Assembly: GCA_025267735.1 (NCBI GenBank)
Contig: CM046303.1
Span: 19,954,403-20,018,402 of the forward strand
Direction of reading: 5' to 3'
DNA length: 64,000 nt
Origin: Mactra quadrangularis
Taxonomy: Eukaryota; Mollusca; Bivalvia; Venerida; Mactridae
The notes beneath the pieces were generated by a model, which did no database searches, had not been told where the DNA came from, and saw only the letters and a list, made by a program, of their open reading frames with translations. The position numbers and the translations under genes are program-made. Positions 1-12,730 of the stretch are shown here, one piece after another. Position 1 is the first letter of the stretch. Every line of letters starts with the position of its first letter.

Positions 1-1890
1 GTTCATCATTTATATATTTATGCTATATGATGTTCTTTTTTCCTTTATTCTATATATTTGCTATATTTTGTTCATTTTTCTTCATTAATCTTTTTTTCTT
101 CATTCATATATTCATACCATGTTTTGTTCATATTTCATATATTTCTATATTCGTACTGTATATACTCTAAATATTATGTTCATTGTTTCTATATAAATGT
201 TTTTTATGTTCATCATTCATATATATCTGTAAATTTCTATATTCGTGCTATATATTTTGTTTATCATTCTTTTTTTTCTATATTTATGCTATATTTTGTT
301 CATCATTCCTTTATTGACGCTATATTTTGTTCATCATCCTTATATACCTATATTCAGGCTATATTTTGTTTATCATTTCTATATTCATGCTATATTTTTC
401 ATCATTTATATATTTATGCTTTATGATGTTCATCATTCCTTTATTCTATATTCATGCTGTATTTTGTTCATTATTTCTATATTCATCTTTTATTTTGTTC
501 ATCATTCATATTATTTATACTATGTTTTGTTCATCTGTCTCATATTTCTATATTCATACTGTATATTATGTTCATTGTTTTTGTATTAATGCTTTATTAT
601 GTTCATCATTCGTATATTTCTGTAAATTTCTATATTCATGCTGTATGTTTTTTGTTTATCATTTCTTTTTTTCTATATTCATACTATATTTTGTTCATCA
701 TTTCTATATTCATACTAAATTGTGTTCATCTTTCCTAAACTTCTATATTCAAACTGTATATTATGATCATTATTTCTATATTCATATCATATTTTGTTCA
801 TTATTTCTATATTCATGCTATATTTAGTTCATCATTCATATATTCATACAATGTTTTGTTCATCTTTCTAATATTTCTATATTGATACTGTATATTATGT
901 TCATTGTTTCTGTATTAATGCTTTATTATGTTCATCATTCGCATATTTCTGTAAATTTCTATATTCATGCTGTATGTTTTGTTTATCATTTCTTTTTTTC
1001 TATATTTATACAATTTTATATTTATACTAAATTTTGTTCATCTTTCCTAAATGCTACATTCATACTATATTATTTTCATCATTTCAATATTCATACTATA
1101 TTTTGTTCAACATTCCTTTATTTCTGTATTCATACTGTATATTATGTTCATTATTTCTATATTCATGCTGTATTTTGTTGATCACGACTATATTCAAGCT
1201 TTATTTTGTTCATCATTTCTATATTCATGCCATATGATGTTCATCATTTCTATATTCATGTTTTATTTTGTTCATCATTTCTATTTACATGCTAAATGTT
1301 GTTTATCATTTCTATATTCATGTTTTTTTGTGTTAATCATTTCTATATTCGTGCTTAATTTTGTCCATCTTTCCTTTATTTCTACATTTATGTAATAATT
1401 TCTTCATTATTTCTATATTCATGCTTAATTTTGTTCATCAACTCTATATTTCTGTTTATTGCTATATTCATGATTTACTTTGTTCATCATTCCTATATTC
1501 ATGCTATATTTTGTTCATCATTCCTACATTTCTATATCTATGCTATATTTTGGTAATGAATTCTATATTTCTATATTCATACTATATTTTGTTCATGAAT
1601 TCTATATTTCTATATTCATGCTATATTTTGTTCATCACTTCTTTATTCATGCTATATTTTGATTATCATTTCTATATTCATGCTATATTTTGATTATTAA
1701 TTTTCTATATTCATACTATATTTTGTTCATCGTTCTTAGATTTCTATATTGATGTTATATGATGTTCAATTTTTCTATATTCATGCTTCATTTTGTTCAT
1801 CACTTCTAAATTCATGCTACATTTTGTTCATCATTTCTATATTCATGCTATATTTCGTTCATAATTTACTATATTTTTATATTCATGCTT
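1..1890. repeat. 31-bp AT-rich satellite array
   Basis: Degenerate head-to-tail copies of a unit of about 31 bp fill this stretch. The core reads TATTCATGCTATATTTTG followed by TTCATCATTTCTA. The array runs off the left edge, so its true length is unknown. Because 31 is not a multiple of 3 and the unit is T-rich and stop-poor on the plus strand, it throws up several apparent 60-166 codon ORFs rich in Phe, Ile, Tyr and Ser. These have no domain and only mirror the repeat. I regard the array as non-coding satellite. Confidence 0.93.
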
Positions 1891-1985
1891 TAATAAATCA
1901 CCTGAGAGCCAGCCAATTAACTCCCACTGAGACTTGAACTCAGAACTCCTCATGACATAGAGAACGATCACTAGCACAAGGTATT
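1890..1985 (-). repeat. SINE-like fragment (tRNA-derived head)
   Basis: Read on the minus strand, this segment has a pol III B-box-like motif (AGTTCAAGTCTC) inside a tRNA-like context. It sits directly against the end of the 31-bp satellite. No matching A box is clear, so it may be a truncated SINE. The identification rests on one motif. Confidence 0.35.
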
Positions 1986-2644
1986 TTGCATTAAACTAAA
2001 AGAGTGTCATGTCGCTGGTCCCAAGTGATATGCAGCAGCATGCCACACATTGATAAACTTTTACTTCAAAAGAGTTATTAGTTGAAAAGTGAATTTTGAT
2101 CATAAACTCCATCCAACAGAGCTTGGCTGATACTTATTTATGTATGTTGATGGGTAGTGTGTTTGATTTGTATAATAATTATCAGAGAATTTATAACATT
2201 CATGGATTACTATTCTAGATTACTACTGTGGTCACTCCTTGTTTATCCAGACTTGTGACTGGCTTACATGATACAGTTAGATCATTAAAGAACTAACACA
2301 TCAATATAAGGTCAAGTTACCCACATAAAGCAATAGTCAGTGCAACTCAGGGTGGGTGAGTAGAGGTGGGGCTTATCTTAACTCTAACTCTTAAGTCGCA
2401 CCGTTTTGACATACGACGTATACACTAAACATAGTGACGAAACACTATGGATGATGTATACGCGTGCATACATATCCTTTGTCACCAAGGCAAATGAACA
2501 CTGACCCCGACGGATGCATTGGGTACGGACTCCGTTAGGAGTAGGACCTCAAGCAAGAGCGCTGCGACCATTGCCGTAACCTGTGGTCTTATCTCAAGCC
2601 GGAGTGTATGCATTTTTCATATGCAAACTAAAACTAAGAGACAT
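1986..2644. other. unique spacer between two satellites
   Basis: No repeat unit and no convincing gene. The part from about 2340 to 2630 is visibly richer in G+C and CpG than its surroundings. It includes an apparent ORF that runs straight into the 29-bp satellite and is therefore probably spurious. Confidence 0.5.
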
Positions 2645-5600
2645 GGAATATTATGGATCATCTCATCTCATCTCATCTGGTTTGGTATGTATAGATCGTC
2701 TCATCTGAGTTGGATGTATCAGGGTAATCTTATCTGGGTTGGTTGTATATGGTTAATCTCATCTGTGTTGGATGTATATGGATGATCTAATCTGGTTTGG
2801 GTGTATATGGATAATCCAATCTGGTTAAGATGTATATGGATGATATCATCTGAGTTGGATGTATATGGATGATCTTATCTGGTTTGGATGTATATGGTTG
2901 ACCTTATCTGGTTGAGATGTATATGGATGATCTTATCTGGTTTGGATGTATATGGATGATCTTATCTGGTTTGGATGTATATGGATGATCTTATCTGGTT
3001 TGGATGTATATGGATGATCTCATCAGTGTTGGATGTAAATGGATGATCGTATCTGGTTTGGATGAATATGGATGATCGTATCTGTGTTGGATACATATGG
3101 ATGATCTTATATGGTTTGGACGTATATGGATTATCTTGTCTGGTTTGGATCATATGGATGATCTGATCTGGTTTGAATGTATATGGATGATCTTGTCTGA
3201 GTTGGATGTATATGGATGATCTCATCTGAGTTGGATGTATATGGTGGATCTTATCTGGTTTGGATGTATATAGATGATCTTATCTGGTTTGGACGTTTAT
3301 GGATGATCTCATCAGCGTTGGATGTATATAGATGATTGTATCTGGTTTTGATGTATACGGATAATCTCATTTATGTTGGATGTATATGGATGATCTAATC
3401 TGGTTTGGGTGTATATGGATGATCAAATCTGGTGTAGATGTATATGGATGATCTAATCTGGTTTAGATGTACATGGATGATCTTATCTGGTTCGGGTGTA
3501 TATGGATGATCTTATCTGATTTGGATGTATATAGATAATCTTATCTGGTTGGGATGTATATGGATGATCTCATCAGCGTTGGATGTATATAGATGATCGT
3601 ATCTGTTTTGGATGTATACGGATAATCTCATTTGTGTTGGATGTATATGGATGATCTTATCTGGTTTGGGTGTATATAGATAATCTTATCTGGTTGGGAT
3701 GTATATGGATGATCTTATCGGCGTGGGATGTATATAGATGATCGTATCTGGTTTGGATGTATACGGATAATCTCATTTGTGTTGGATGTATATGGATGAT
3801 CTAATCTGGTTTGGGTGTATATAGATGATCTAATCTGGTTTAGATATATATGATGATCTTCACTGGTTTGGATGTATATGGATGATCTTATCTAATTTGC
3901 ATGTATATGGATGATCAAATCTAGTTTGGATGTATATGGATAATCTTATCTGGTTTGGATGTATATGGATGATCTCATCAGTGTTGGATGTATATGGATG
4001 ATCTTATCTAGTTTGGATGTATATCGATTATCTTATCTGGTTTGGATGCATATGGATGATCTGATCTGGTTTGAATGTTTATGGATGATCTTATCTGAGT
4101 TGGATGTATATGGATGATCTTATCTGATTTGGATGTATATAGATAATCTTATCTGGTTGGGATGTATATGGATGATCTTATCTGTGTGGGATGTATATAG
4201 ATGATGGTATCTGATTTGGATGTATACAGATAATCTCATTTGTGTGGGTTATATATGGATGATCTTATCTGGTTTGGGTGTATATGGATGATCTAATCTG
4301 ATTTAGATGTATATGGATGATCTCATTTGAGTTGGATGTATATGGATGATCTTATCTGGTTTGGACGTATATCGATTATCTTATCTGGTTTGGATGCATA
4401 TGGATGATCTGATCTGGTTTGAATGTATATGGATGATCTTATCTGAGTTGGATGTATATGGATGATCTTATCTGATTTGGATGTATATAGATAAACTTAT
4501 CTGGTTGGGATGTATATGGATGATCTTATCGGCGTGGGATGTATATAGATGATCGTATCTGGTTTGGATGTATACGGATAATCTCATTTGTGTTGGATGT
4601 ATATGGATGATCTAATCTGGTTTGGGTGTATATGGATGATCTAATCTGGTTTAGATGTATATGGATGATATCATCTGAGTTGGATGTACATGGATGATCT
4701 TATCTGGTTTGGACATATATGGATGATTTTTATCTGGTTTGGATGTATATGGATGATCTTTTCTTGTTTGGATGTATAAGGATGATCTCATCTGTGTTGG
4801 ATGTATATGGTTGATCTTATCTGGTTTGGATGTATATGGATCAGATAGTCTGGGTTGGTATTTACGGATATGCGTGCATGTATGTCTGTCATTTATGGAT
4901 AATTTTATGCGGGATTAGTATTCATGGATATTTTCTGGGTTGGATGTACATGGATCAGCTAGTCTGGTTGGTATTTATGGATACTATCATGTGTGCTTGG
5001 TATTTATGGATAATTTATATGGATCATCTCATCTGGGTTGGATGTACGTATATGGATACTCTCAATTGAGTTGGATGTATATTGAACAGCTAGTCTGGGT
5101 TGGTATTTAGGGATACTTTCACGTGTACTTTGTGTTAATAGTTAATTTTATATGGATCATCTCATCTGGGTTGGATGTATGTGGATCAGATAGTCTGGGT
5201 TGGTATTTATGGATATACGTTCCTGTGTGTTTGGTATTTATGGATAATTTCATGTTGGTATTTTTTGTTATTTTCAAAGTGGTTTGTTATTTATTGATGA
5301 TTTCATATGCGTTTGGTATTTATGGGTAATTTTATATGGATCATCTCATCTGGGTTGGATGTATATAAACAATCTTATCTGGGTTGGACGTATAAGGATA
5401 ATGTCATCGGCGTTGGATGTTTATGGATTATCTTATCTAGGTTTGATGCACATGGATCAGCTAGTCTGGTATATATGGATAAATTCATGTGTTGTTGGGC
5501 ATTTGGGACTTTTTGATGAGTTAATGCGTGTTTTGTATTAAATGATAATTTCATAGGCATTAGGTATTGATGGATTATATTTTCATGTGGGTTTGGTATT
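2645..5600. repeat. 29-bp G/T-rich satellite array
   Basis: About one hundred diverged copies of a 29-bp unit, with cores such as GGATGATCTTATCTGG and TTTGGATGTATAT. Individual units differ by a few bases (for example TCTGGTTTGG versus TCTGAGTTGG). Blocks of several units recur, for instance the segment with GGCGT(T)GGATG near 3315, 3577, 3720 and 4530, which suggests higher-order organisation. From about 4840 the units loosen into longer, less regular variants. All apparent ORFs here are repeat shadows. Confidence 0.93.
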
Positions 5601-6040
5601 CATGTATAATTTCATACGAGTTTGGCATTTATGATTAATGACATAAGCATATGGTACTTATGGATAATTTCATGTGGATTAGGTATTCATGTATAATTTC
5701 ATGTGGGTTTGGTATTCATATATAATTTCATATGGGTTTTGCATTTATGATAAATGTCATGAGGGTATGGCACTAATGAATAATTTTATAAGGGTTTTGT
5801 ATTTTTTTTCATGTGAATTTTGTATTTATGGATAATTGCATGTGCCTATTGAATTGATTGGTAACTGCATGTGTGTTTGGTATTCTAGGATAATGCCATA
5901 AGCATTAAGTATTGAAAGATAATTTCATGTACCTTTAATATTTTTACATAATTTTACGTGTGTTTTGTATTTATGGATAAAATTCATGGGCTTTTGATAT
6001 TTTTTTATAATTTAATGAGCAACTATTTTTTACTTAATTC
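5600..6040. repeat. degenerate tail of the G/T satellite
   Basis: Loose copies of a ~29-bp motif resembling TTTCATGTGGGTTTGG plus TATTTATGGATAA continue the preceding array with decreasing regularity until about 6000. Plausibly this is the older, eroded edge of the satellite. Confidence 0.7.
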
Positions 6041-6089
6041 TCATTCATACAAACAGATTTTCATTACATACATTTGGGGCACCAACAAA

Positions 6090-7640
6090 ATGATTTACTG
6101 ATGTAAAAATTAGTAGAACAGAACAGAACACCTCTGACTTCATGTATAAACAATAATTGGGTTTCTCATATTAACATGTACTTTAATTTTTTACTTAATT
6201 GACCATAAAATATAACACACAATATTTACCAAAAAATGATACATTAAATCTAATATTAGTATAACAGAACATAACAGAACAATTATAGCTACATGTGTAA
6301 AAAAATTGGGTTTATTATATCAACAACATGTACTTTATTTTTTACTTAATTGACCTTAACACATAACCAACAAAACTACACATAAATGTTAATGTGAGTA
6401 TATTAGTTTCTTATATTAGCAACATATACTTTTTTGAATATAAAGATCTTCATAACATATATTTGGGACACCGACAATATGATACATTAATGCTAATGTT
6501 AGTAGAACAGAACAGAACAGAACAATTATAGCTACATGTATAAAAAATAATAAGGTCTCTTATATTAGCAACATATACTTTTTTTGAATATAAAGATCTT
6601 CATAACATATATTTGGGACACCGACAATATGATACATTAATGCTAATGTTAGTAGAACAGAACAGAACAGAACAGAACAGAACAATTATAGCTACATGTA
6701 TAAAAAATAATTAGGTCTCTTATATTAGCAACATATACTTTTTTGAATATAAAGATCTTCATAACATATATTTGGGACACCGACAAAATGATACATTAAT
6801 GTTAATGTTAGTAGAACAGAACAGAACAATTATAGCTACATGTATAAAAAATAATTAGGTCTCTTATATTAGCAACATATACTTTTTTGAATATAAAGAT
6901 CTTCATAACATATGTTTGGGACACCGACAATATGATACATTAATGCTAATGTTAGTAGAACAGAACAGAACAGAACAGAACAATTATAGCTACATGTATA
7001 AAAAATAATTAGGTCTCTTATATTAGCAACATATACTTTTTTGAATATAAAGATCTTCATAACATATGTTTGGGACACCGACAATATGATACATTAATGC
7101 TAATGTTAGTAGAACAGAACAGAACAGAACAGAACAATTATAGCTACATGTATAAAAAATAATTAGGTCTCTTATATTAGCAACATGTACTTTTTTAAAT
7201 ATTAAGATCTTCATAACATATATTTGGGACACCGACAAAATGATACTTTAATGTTAATGTTAGTAGAACAGAAAAGAACAGAACAGAACAATTATAGTTA
7301 CATGTATAAAAAATAATTAAATCTCTTATATTAGCAAAATGTACTTTACTTTTTACTTAATTGGCTTTAAAATATAACAAACAATATTGACCAACAAAAT
7401 AATACATAAATATTAATGTTAGAAGAGCACAACAGAACAATTATAGCTACATGCATGATAAAAAAAGTTTTATATTAGCAGCATTGTACTTCATTTTTAC
7501 TTAATTGACATTAAAATATAAAGATTTTCATAACATATATTTGGGGAAACAACAAAATGATACATAAAGCTAATGCTAGTAGAACAGAACAGAACAATTA
7601 AGCTACATGTAAAAGATAATTGAGTTTCTTATGATAGCAA
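6090..7640. repeat. ~150-bp tandem array with AGAAC pentamer run
   Basis: About ten head-to-tail copies of a unit with the landmarks GTAGAACAGAAC, AATTATAGCTACATG, TCTTATATTAGCAACAT and TTTGGGACACCGACAA. The landmark TTTGGGACACC recurs near 6462, 6612, 6771, 6915, 7069 and 7223, so the period varies between 144 and 159 bp. The variation comes from the number of AGAAC pentamers in each copy (about 4, 6, 3, 5 and 5 in successive intervals), a microsatellite nested in the repeat. Outer copies (6090-6400 and 7320-7640) are diverged. Confidence 0.92.
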
Positions 7641-7724
7641 CATGTACTTTATTTTTTTCTTAATTAATAAAATTTATACATGTAAGTGAATGATGAAAAA
7701 ATACAAAAAACTTTAAAATAAGTA

Positions 7725-8365
7725 AATTAATATTAGTGTTGTTACTAAGTATGGCCTCCAAAACCTCCCCTTATAGCCATACCCTTACCACCTTAACACT
7801 AAAAACTATAAATTATGGTTCCTTAAGATATAGTAACAAAACAAACTAAAGAATTATTAATAAAACAAAACTCAAAAGTCAAGAAACTAATGTTAATGTT
7901 GTTAGTAAGTATGGCCTCCAAAACCTCCCCTTACAGCCATACCCTTACCACCTTAACACTAAGAACATAATTATGCTTCCTTAAGATATAGTATAAAAAC
8001 AAACTAAAGAATTTTGTAAATAAAACAAAACTAAAAAGTCAAGAAACTAATGTTAATGTTATTAGTAAGTATGGCCTCCAAAACCTCCCCTTATAGCCAT
8101 ACCCATACCACCTTAACACTAAGAACATAATTATGCTTCATTAAGATATAGTAAAAAAAACAAAACTAAAGAATTGTTAATAAAACAAAACTCAAAAATA
8201 AAGAAACTAATGTTTCAGTTATTAGTAAATATGGCCTTCCGCCCCCTCCCCACTTTACAGCCATACCCTTACCACCTTTATACTATGAACCATAAATTAT
8301 GCTTAATTTAGATATAGTGAAATAACTAATTATAGAGTTGTTAGTAAGTATGGCCTCCAAAACAG
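7725..8365. repeat. 160-bp tandem repeat
   Basis: The landmark TATGGCCTCCAAAACC occurs at 7750, 7910 and 8070. A diverged form lies at 8230 and a truncated copy at about 8349. The spacing is exactly 160 bp for the full copies. A C-rich stretch (CCTCCCCTTA then GCCATACCC) marks each unit in an otherwise A-rich context. Confidence 0.9.
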
Positions 8366-8701
8366 CTATATCCAAAACGGGGCCATCTTATATTGAACAC
8401 TGAGCGCTATAAATTTACAGCTTGAAGATAAGTTTAATATAAGAAACACTTTAATCTTTACAGAATATGATGTCGAAATAAGAAACAGAAAGATAAAAAA
8501 TAAGTACTTGTAAAAGTATGTTCATAACTTTGAGTATTTATCTGTTAACTGAATTTAATGTGCTTTACAGGAAGAAATGAAAGTATATTAATTATCTATT
8601 TACTGAGGAAAATATTCTTAAATCTTCATGACTGTGTTCATTAATCCAAAACAATAATTAAGAAAAGTTAAACCTACTGCAAATGAATTTCCTAGTTCTG
8701 A
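8366..8701. other. AT-rich spacer, nothing recognised
   Basis: No gene-like ORF, tandem repeat or terminal inverted repeat seen. Confidence 0.5.
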
Positions 8702-8985
8702 ACAATGACAGAATGATGACATAATTTTAACAACCACTATGTTCACAAATCCCACACACTGTACTATAAGTCATAGAGCTCACGGTTTAGTTGACATGCT
8801 ATTGAACCCATTTTTGTAATACCAGGCAACTCTTACAACCCCCTCAGCTCGGCGTTCATCCAGCTCTGAGGCCCGCGGACTGTTCCACTTAGAAGGAGAG
8901 GCCATTTGTAGCTATCTTCCAAACTATGTTCAATGTATAAAATCTGTTAATCAAAATGGTAGTTTTCAATTATTTTCTTCCATCT
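8702..8985. repeat. dispersed repeat, copy 1 of 2
   Basis: This ~285-bp segment is nearly identical to 9642-9925 in the same orientation. It contains a GC-rich core (CAGCTCGGCGTTCATCC, GAGGCCCGCGGACTG) unlike its AT-rich surroundings. On the minus strand a GGGTTCAATAGC motif vaguely resembles a pol III B box, so a SINE origin is possible but unproven. Confidence 0.85.
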
Positions 8986-9641
8986 GCAGTTAATTCAAAA
9001 TAAAGAAATTACATTTAAGAAATTATCTTTTTCCTGCTTAATCTGTAAAATTTCATGTATAGTTATATAGCCCAAATAGATCTTTTTACTTTAATCAATT
9101 CTATCTATAAACTATTACTAATATTAATCAAAGTCCTGAAAGTCCAACTTTAAAAATTCAATTAAAAGCTATTAATTATTATAGCACACTTAAATTCATA
9201 GACAAATGCTTTAGCTGTAGATATTTAGAACCTTAACATTATAATTACAAGTCATATTAATGTTGATTATAAATGAATGCTCAAATCCTTAATAATACGG
9301 AACCCCAATAACATAAATCAATGATTTTCAAGTAGTTAATATTTTAACCTTAAACCATTGGTTAATACCCAAGATCTTACATACAAAATCTCAATACATA
9401 GATAAATGTTCAAATTTTAATATAGTTTCAATAAGAGAAGTTCAAAAATGTAGTTAAAAATATTCCATCAAGTATTTATCTTCTAATAGTTTTATCATAA
9501 GAATTCAAAACATGTATCATTCACCAAAAGGAGGATAGTGTTCCTATTTCCATCCCATTTTTTTTTATTAACCTATATAGCAAAAAGAAAGGTTAAACAT
9601 TGTTCAGTTACAGTAAAACTATGTTTTCTAAATGCTTGTAA
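8986..9641. other. AT-rich spacer, nothing recognised
   Basis: Sequence between the two copies of the direct repeat. No ORF or repeat structure that I can support. Confidence 0.5.
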
Positions 9642-9925
9642 CAACAAAATGATGATATAATTTTAACAAACACTATGTTCACAAATCCAACACACTGTAC
9701 TATGAGTCATAGAGCTCACGGTTTAGTTGACATGCTATTGAACCCATTTTTGTAATACCAGGCAACTCTTACAACCCCCTCAGCTCGGCGTTCATCCAGC
9801 TCTGAGGCCCGCGGACTGTTCCACTTAGAAGGAGAGGTCATTTGTAGCTATCTTCCAAACTATGTTCAATGTATACAATCTGTTAATCAAAATGGTAGTT
9901 TTCAATTATTTTCTTCCTTCTGATG
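9642..9925. repeat. dispersed repeat, copy 2 of 2
   Basis: Second copy of the 8702-8985 segment, about 940 bp downstream in direct orientation. It shares the same GC-rich core. The match stops shortly after TTTTCAATTATTTTCTTCC, and the flanks are unrelated. Confidence 0.85.
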
Positions 9926-10444
9926 TCACGTCGAAATAAAGAAATTACATTTTATCATATATCTGTATCCTGTTTAACCTGTTAAATGTCTAGTATAAAT
10001 ATATTACACAAAGTATTCATTATTTTAATCAATGAACTTAAACTAATTAATCAAAGTCCTAACAAGTCATATTCATAAACCTTATTAAATGCAACTATCA
10101 GTCTCTAAAAACTATGTTCAGAATTTAATTATAATGTACCATAGGCCTACTTTCATTATCATTGATCAACTTATGCATTTAATGTCTAATAATTTTCAAT
10201 TCTTATAACTATTCCTGACAGCTGTAAGTGAACTATTATGGTTTAAGTCAAAGAGTTATTTAGAGACAACATTTAAGTCGCACTTTTTACCCTGATGGTG
10301 TAAAGAGAAAAATTATATCCTCACAAGTAATCAAATCTTGATTTTAAATAAATTTAAGCATGTTCTCAATTGGTTTTATTTTCATAGTATCATATCATAG
10401 AAGGTTTTAATAAAAAAGATAACCAATTTGATAATAAGGCAAAA
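9926..10444. other. AT-rich spacer, nothing recognised
   Basis: No coding or repeat signal seen. Confidence 0.5.
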
Positions 10445-10651
10445 GGGCTGAGTTCAGTTACCGCGAACGTTACAGAACGTTACATAACGATACATTCGGA
10501 ACTCATTGGCCAAATAATTGTTTACTTTAACACCGGTAGTTTCAAAATAGCATCTAAATATGTCCGAGATTATTCGCAGCAAATGATTGAGGAGTTCCGA
10601 ATGTATCGTTACGGAACGTTCTGTAACGTTCGCAGTAACTGAACTCAGCCC
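10445..10651. mobile_element. 207-bp MITE with ~60-bp terminal inverted repeats
   Basis: The left end GGGCTGAGTTCAGTTAC and the right end GTAACTGAACTCAGCCC are exact inverted complements. The pairing continues with few mismatches for about 60 bp (AACGTTACAGAACGTT, CGATACATTCGGAACTC), leaving a loop of about 80 bp. The element could fold into a long hairpin. I could not find an unambiguous target-site duplication, so the superfamily is undetermined. Confidence 0.85.
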
Positions 10652-11194
10652 AGACATGAAAAACCTAAACCTAAGCTATAAAGGTCAGTAACTTAAAATT
10701 ACCCAAGGATTAAATTCTGTCGCTACATAAACTTCTGATACATTATATAATATACATAAATAAAACTTAAAAAAAAACTATCAGAATTCAAACTTTATTT
10801 ATTAAAGCATACACTCTGTTCATTACTTAAGACTGGTTAAAGCAGCTTTTTCATTTATAAACAACATGTACTTAGAGGCAACTGTGGTAAAGGGCAGCCT
10901 CAATTTCCCACATCCATTTATGGGATGCCACAGCTGGAAGCAGTTTTCTGTCATACCCTGGACCCTAAGATTTTCATAATCTATTCACTGAATCTTTTAT
11001 CTTCTTACTTCTTTCAACTAGATATTTTCCGGGTATTTGAAATCTCCTCCGATGTAGTAAGTTCATAAATAACCGATAAAGAACAGGTGGGTCAGTGGTT
11101 CCATAGAAGTAAAAAAATAAAGCATTCAGTGACCATGGGATTATTAGAAATTGTAAAAAAAGAACGTACATGTTTCTATTATAAGAAAATACCC
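10652..11194. other. AT-rich spacer, nothing recognised
   Basis: A 65-codon minus-strand ORF lies here but has no recognisable domain or splice context. Confidence 0.45.
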
Positions 11195-12730
11195 TAACAC
11201 ATTTAACAGAAGTACCGGTACATGGTGCATATATAAGAAAATACCCTAAAACCTTAAGTAGAAGTACATGTTGCTAATATAAAAAATACCTAAAAACCTT
11301 AAGTAGAAGAACATGTTGCTAATATAAGAAAATACCTTAAAACCTTAAATGAAGTACATGTTGCTTATGTAAGAAAATACCTTAAAACCTTAAGTAGAAG
11401 TACATGTTGCTAATATAACAAAATACCTTAAAACCTTAAATGAAGTACATGTTGCTAATAAGAAAATACCTTAAAACCTTAAATAGAAGTACATGTTGCT
11501 AATATAAAAAATACCTTAAAACCTTAAGTAGAAGTACATGTTGCTAATAAAAGAAAATACCTTAAACCTTAAGTAGAAGTACATGTTGCTAATGTAAGAA
11601 AATACCTTAAAACCTTAAGTAGAAGTACATGTCGCTAATACCAGAAAATACCTTAAACCTTAAATGAAGTACATGTTGCTAATATAAGAAAATACCTTAA
11701 AACCTTAAATGAAGTACATGTTGCTAATATAAGAAAATACCTTAAACCTTAAGTAGAAGTACATGTTGCTTATATAAGAAAATACCCTAAAACCTTAAAT
11801 GAAGTACATGTTGCTTATATAAGAAAATACCTTAAAACCTTAAAAAGAAGTACATGTTGCTAATATAAGAAAATACCTTAAAACCTTAAATAGAAGTACA
11901 TGTTGCTAATATAAGAAAATACCCTAAAACCTTAAATGAAGTACATGTTGCTAATATAAGAAAATACCCTAAAACCTTAAGTAGAAGTACATGTTGCTAA
12001 TGTAAGAAAATACCCTAAAACCTTAAATGAAGTACATGTTGCTAATATAAGAAAATACCCTAAAACCTTAAGTAGAAGTACATGTTGCTAATATAAGAAA
12101 AAACCTTAAAACCTTAAGTGAAGTACATGTTGCTAATATAAGAAAATACCTATAAACCTCAAGTAGAAGTACATGTTGCTTATATAAGAAAATACCCTAA
12201 AACCTTAAATGAAGTACATGTTGCTTATATAAGAAAATACCTTAAAACCTTAAATGAAGTACATGTTGCTAATATAAGAAAATACCCTAAAACCTTAAGT
12301 AGAAGTACATGTTGCTAATATAAGAAAAAACCTGAAAACCTTAAATGAAGTACATGTTGCTAATATAAGAAAATACCTTAAAACCTTAAGTAGAAGTACA
12401 TGTTGCTTATATAAGAAAATACCCTAAAACCTTAAATGAAGTACATGTTGCTTATATAAGAAAATACCTTAAAACCTTAAATAGAAGTACATGTTGCTAA
12501 TATAAGAAAATACCTTAAACCTTAAGTAGAAGTACATGTGGCTAATACCAGAAAATACCCTAAAACCTTAAGTAGAAGTACATGTTGCTAATATAAAAAA
12601 TACCTTAAAACCTTAAATGAAGTACATGTTGCTAATATAAGAAAATACCCTAAAACCTTAAGTAGAAGTACATGTTGCTAGTATAGGAAAATACCCTAAA
12701 ACCTTAAGTAGAATAACAAGTTGTTAATAT
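11195..12730. repeat. 46-bp minisatellite, ~33 copies
   Basis: Head-to-tail copies of a unit with the landmarks GTACATGTTGCTAATATAAG and AAAATACC(T/C)TAAAACC. Two main versions alternate irregularly: one with CTTAAGTAGAAGTAC (46 bp) and one with CTTAAATGAAGTAC (45 bp). A second variable site is CTAATATAAG versus CTTATATAAG. Copies in the centre are very similar to each other. The right edge decays after about 12700. Confidence 0.93.

Noticed and set aside
58..1937. Overlapping ORFs up to 166 codons in the first 1.9 kb
   Set aside because: They translate a 31-bp satellite in several frames, with a 31-residue periodicity and only Phe/Ile/Tyr/Ser-type residues.
2519..5560. ORFs in the 29-bp satellite on both strands
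   Set aside because: Period and composition follow the repeat exactly. No domain.
6869..7238. Two nearly identical 71-codon minus-strand ORFs with Cys/Val-rich core
   Set aside because: They are the same ~150-bp tandem unit read twice. The Cys-Ser-Val repeats come from the AGAAC pentamer.
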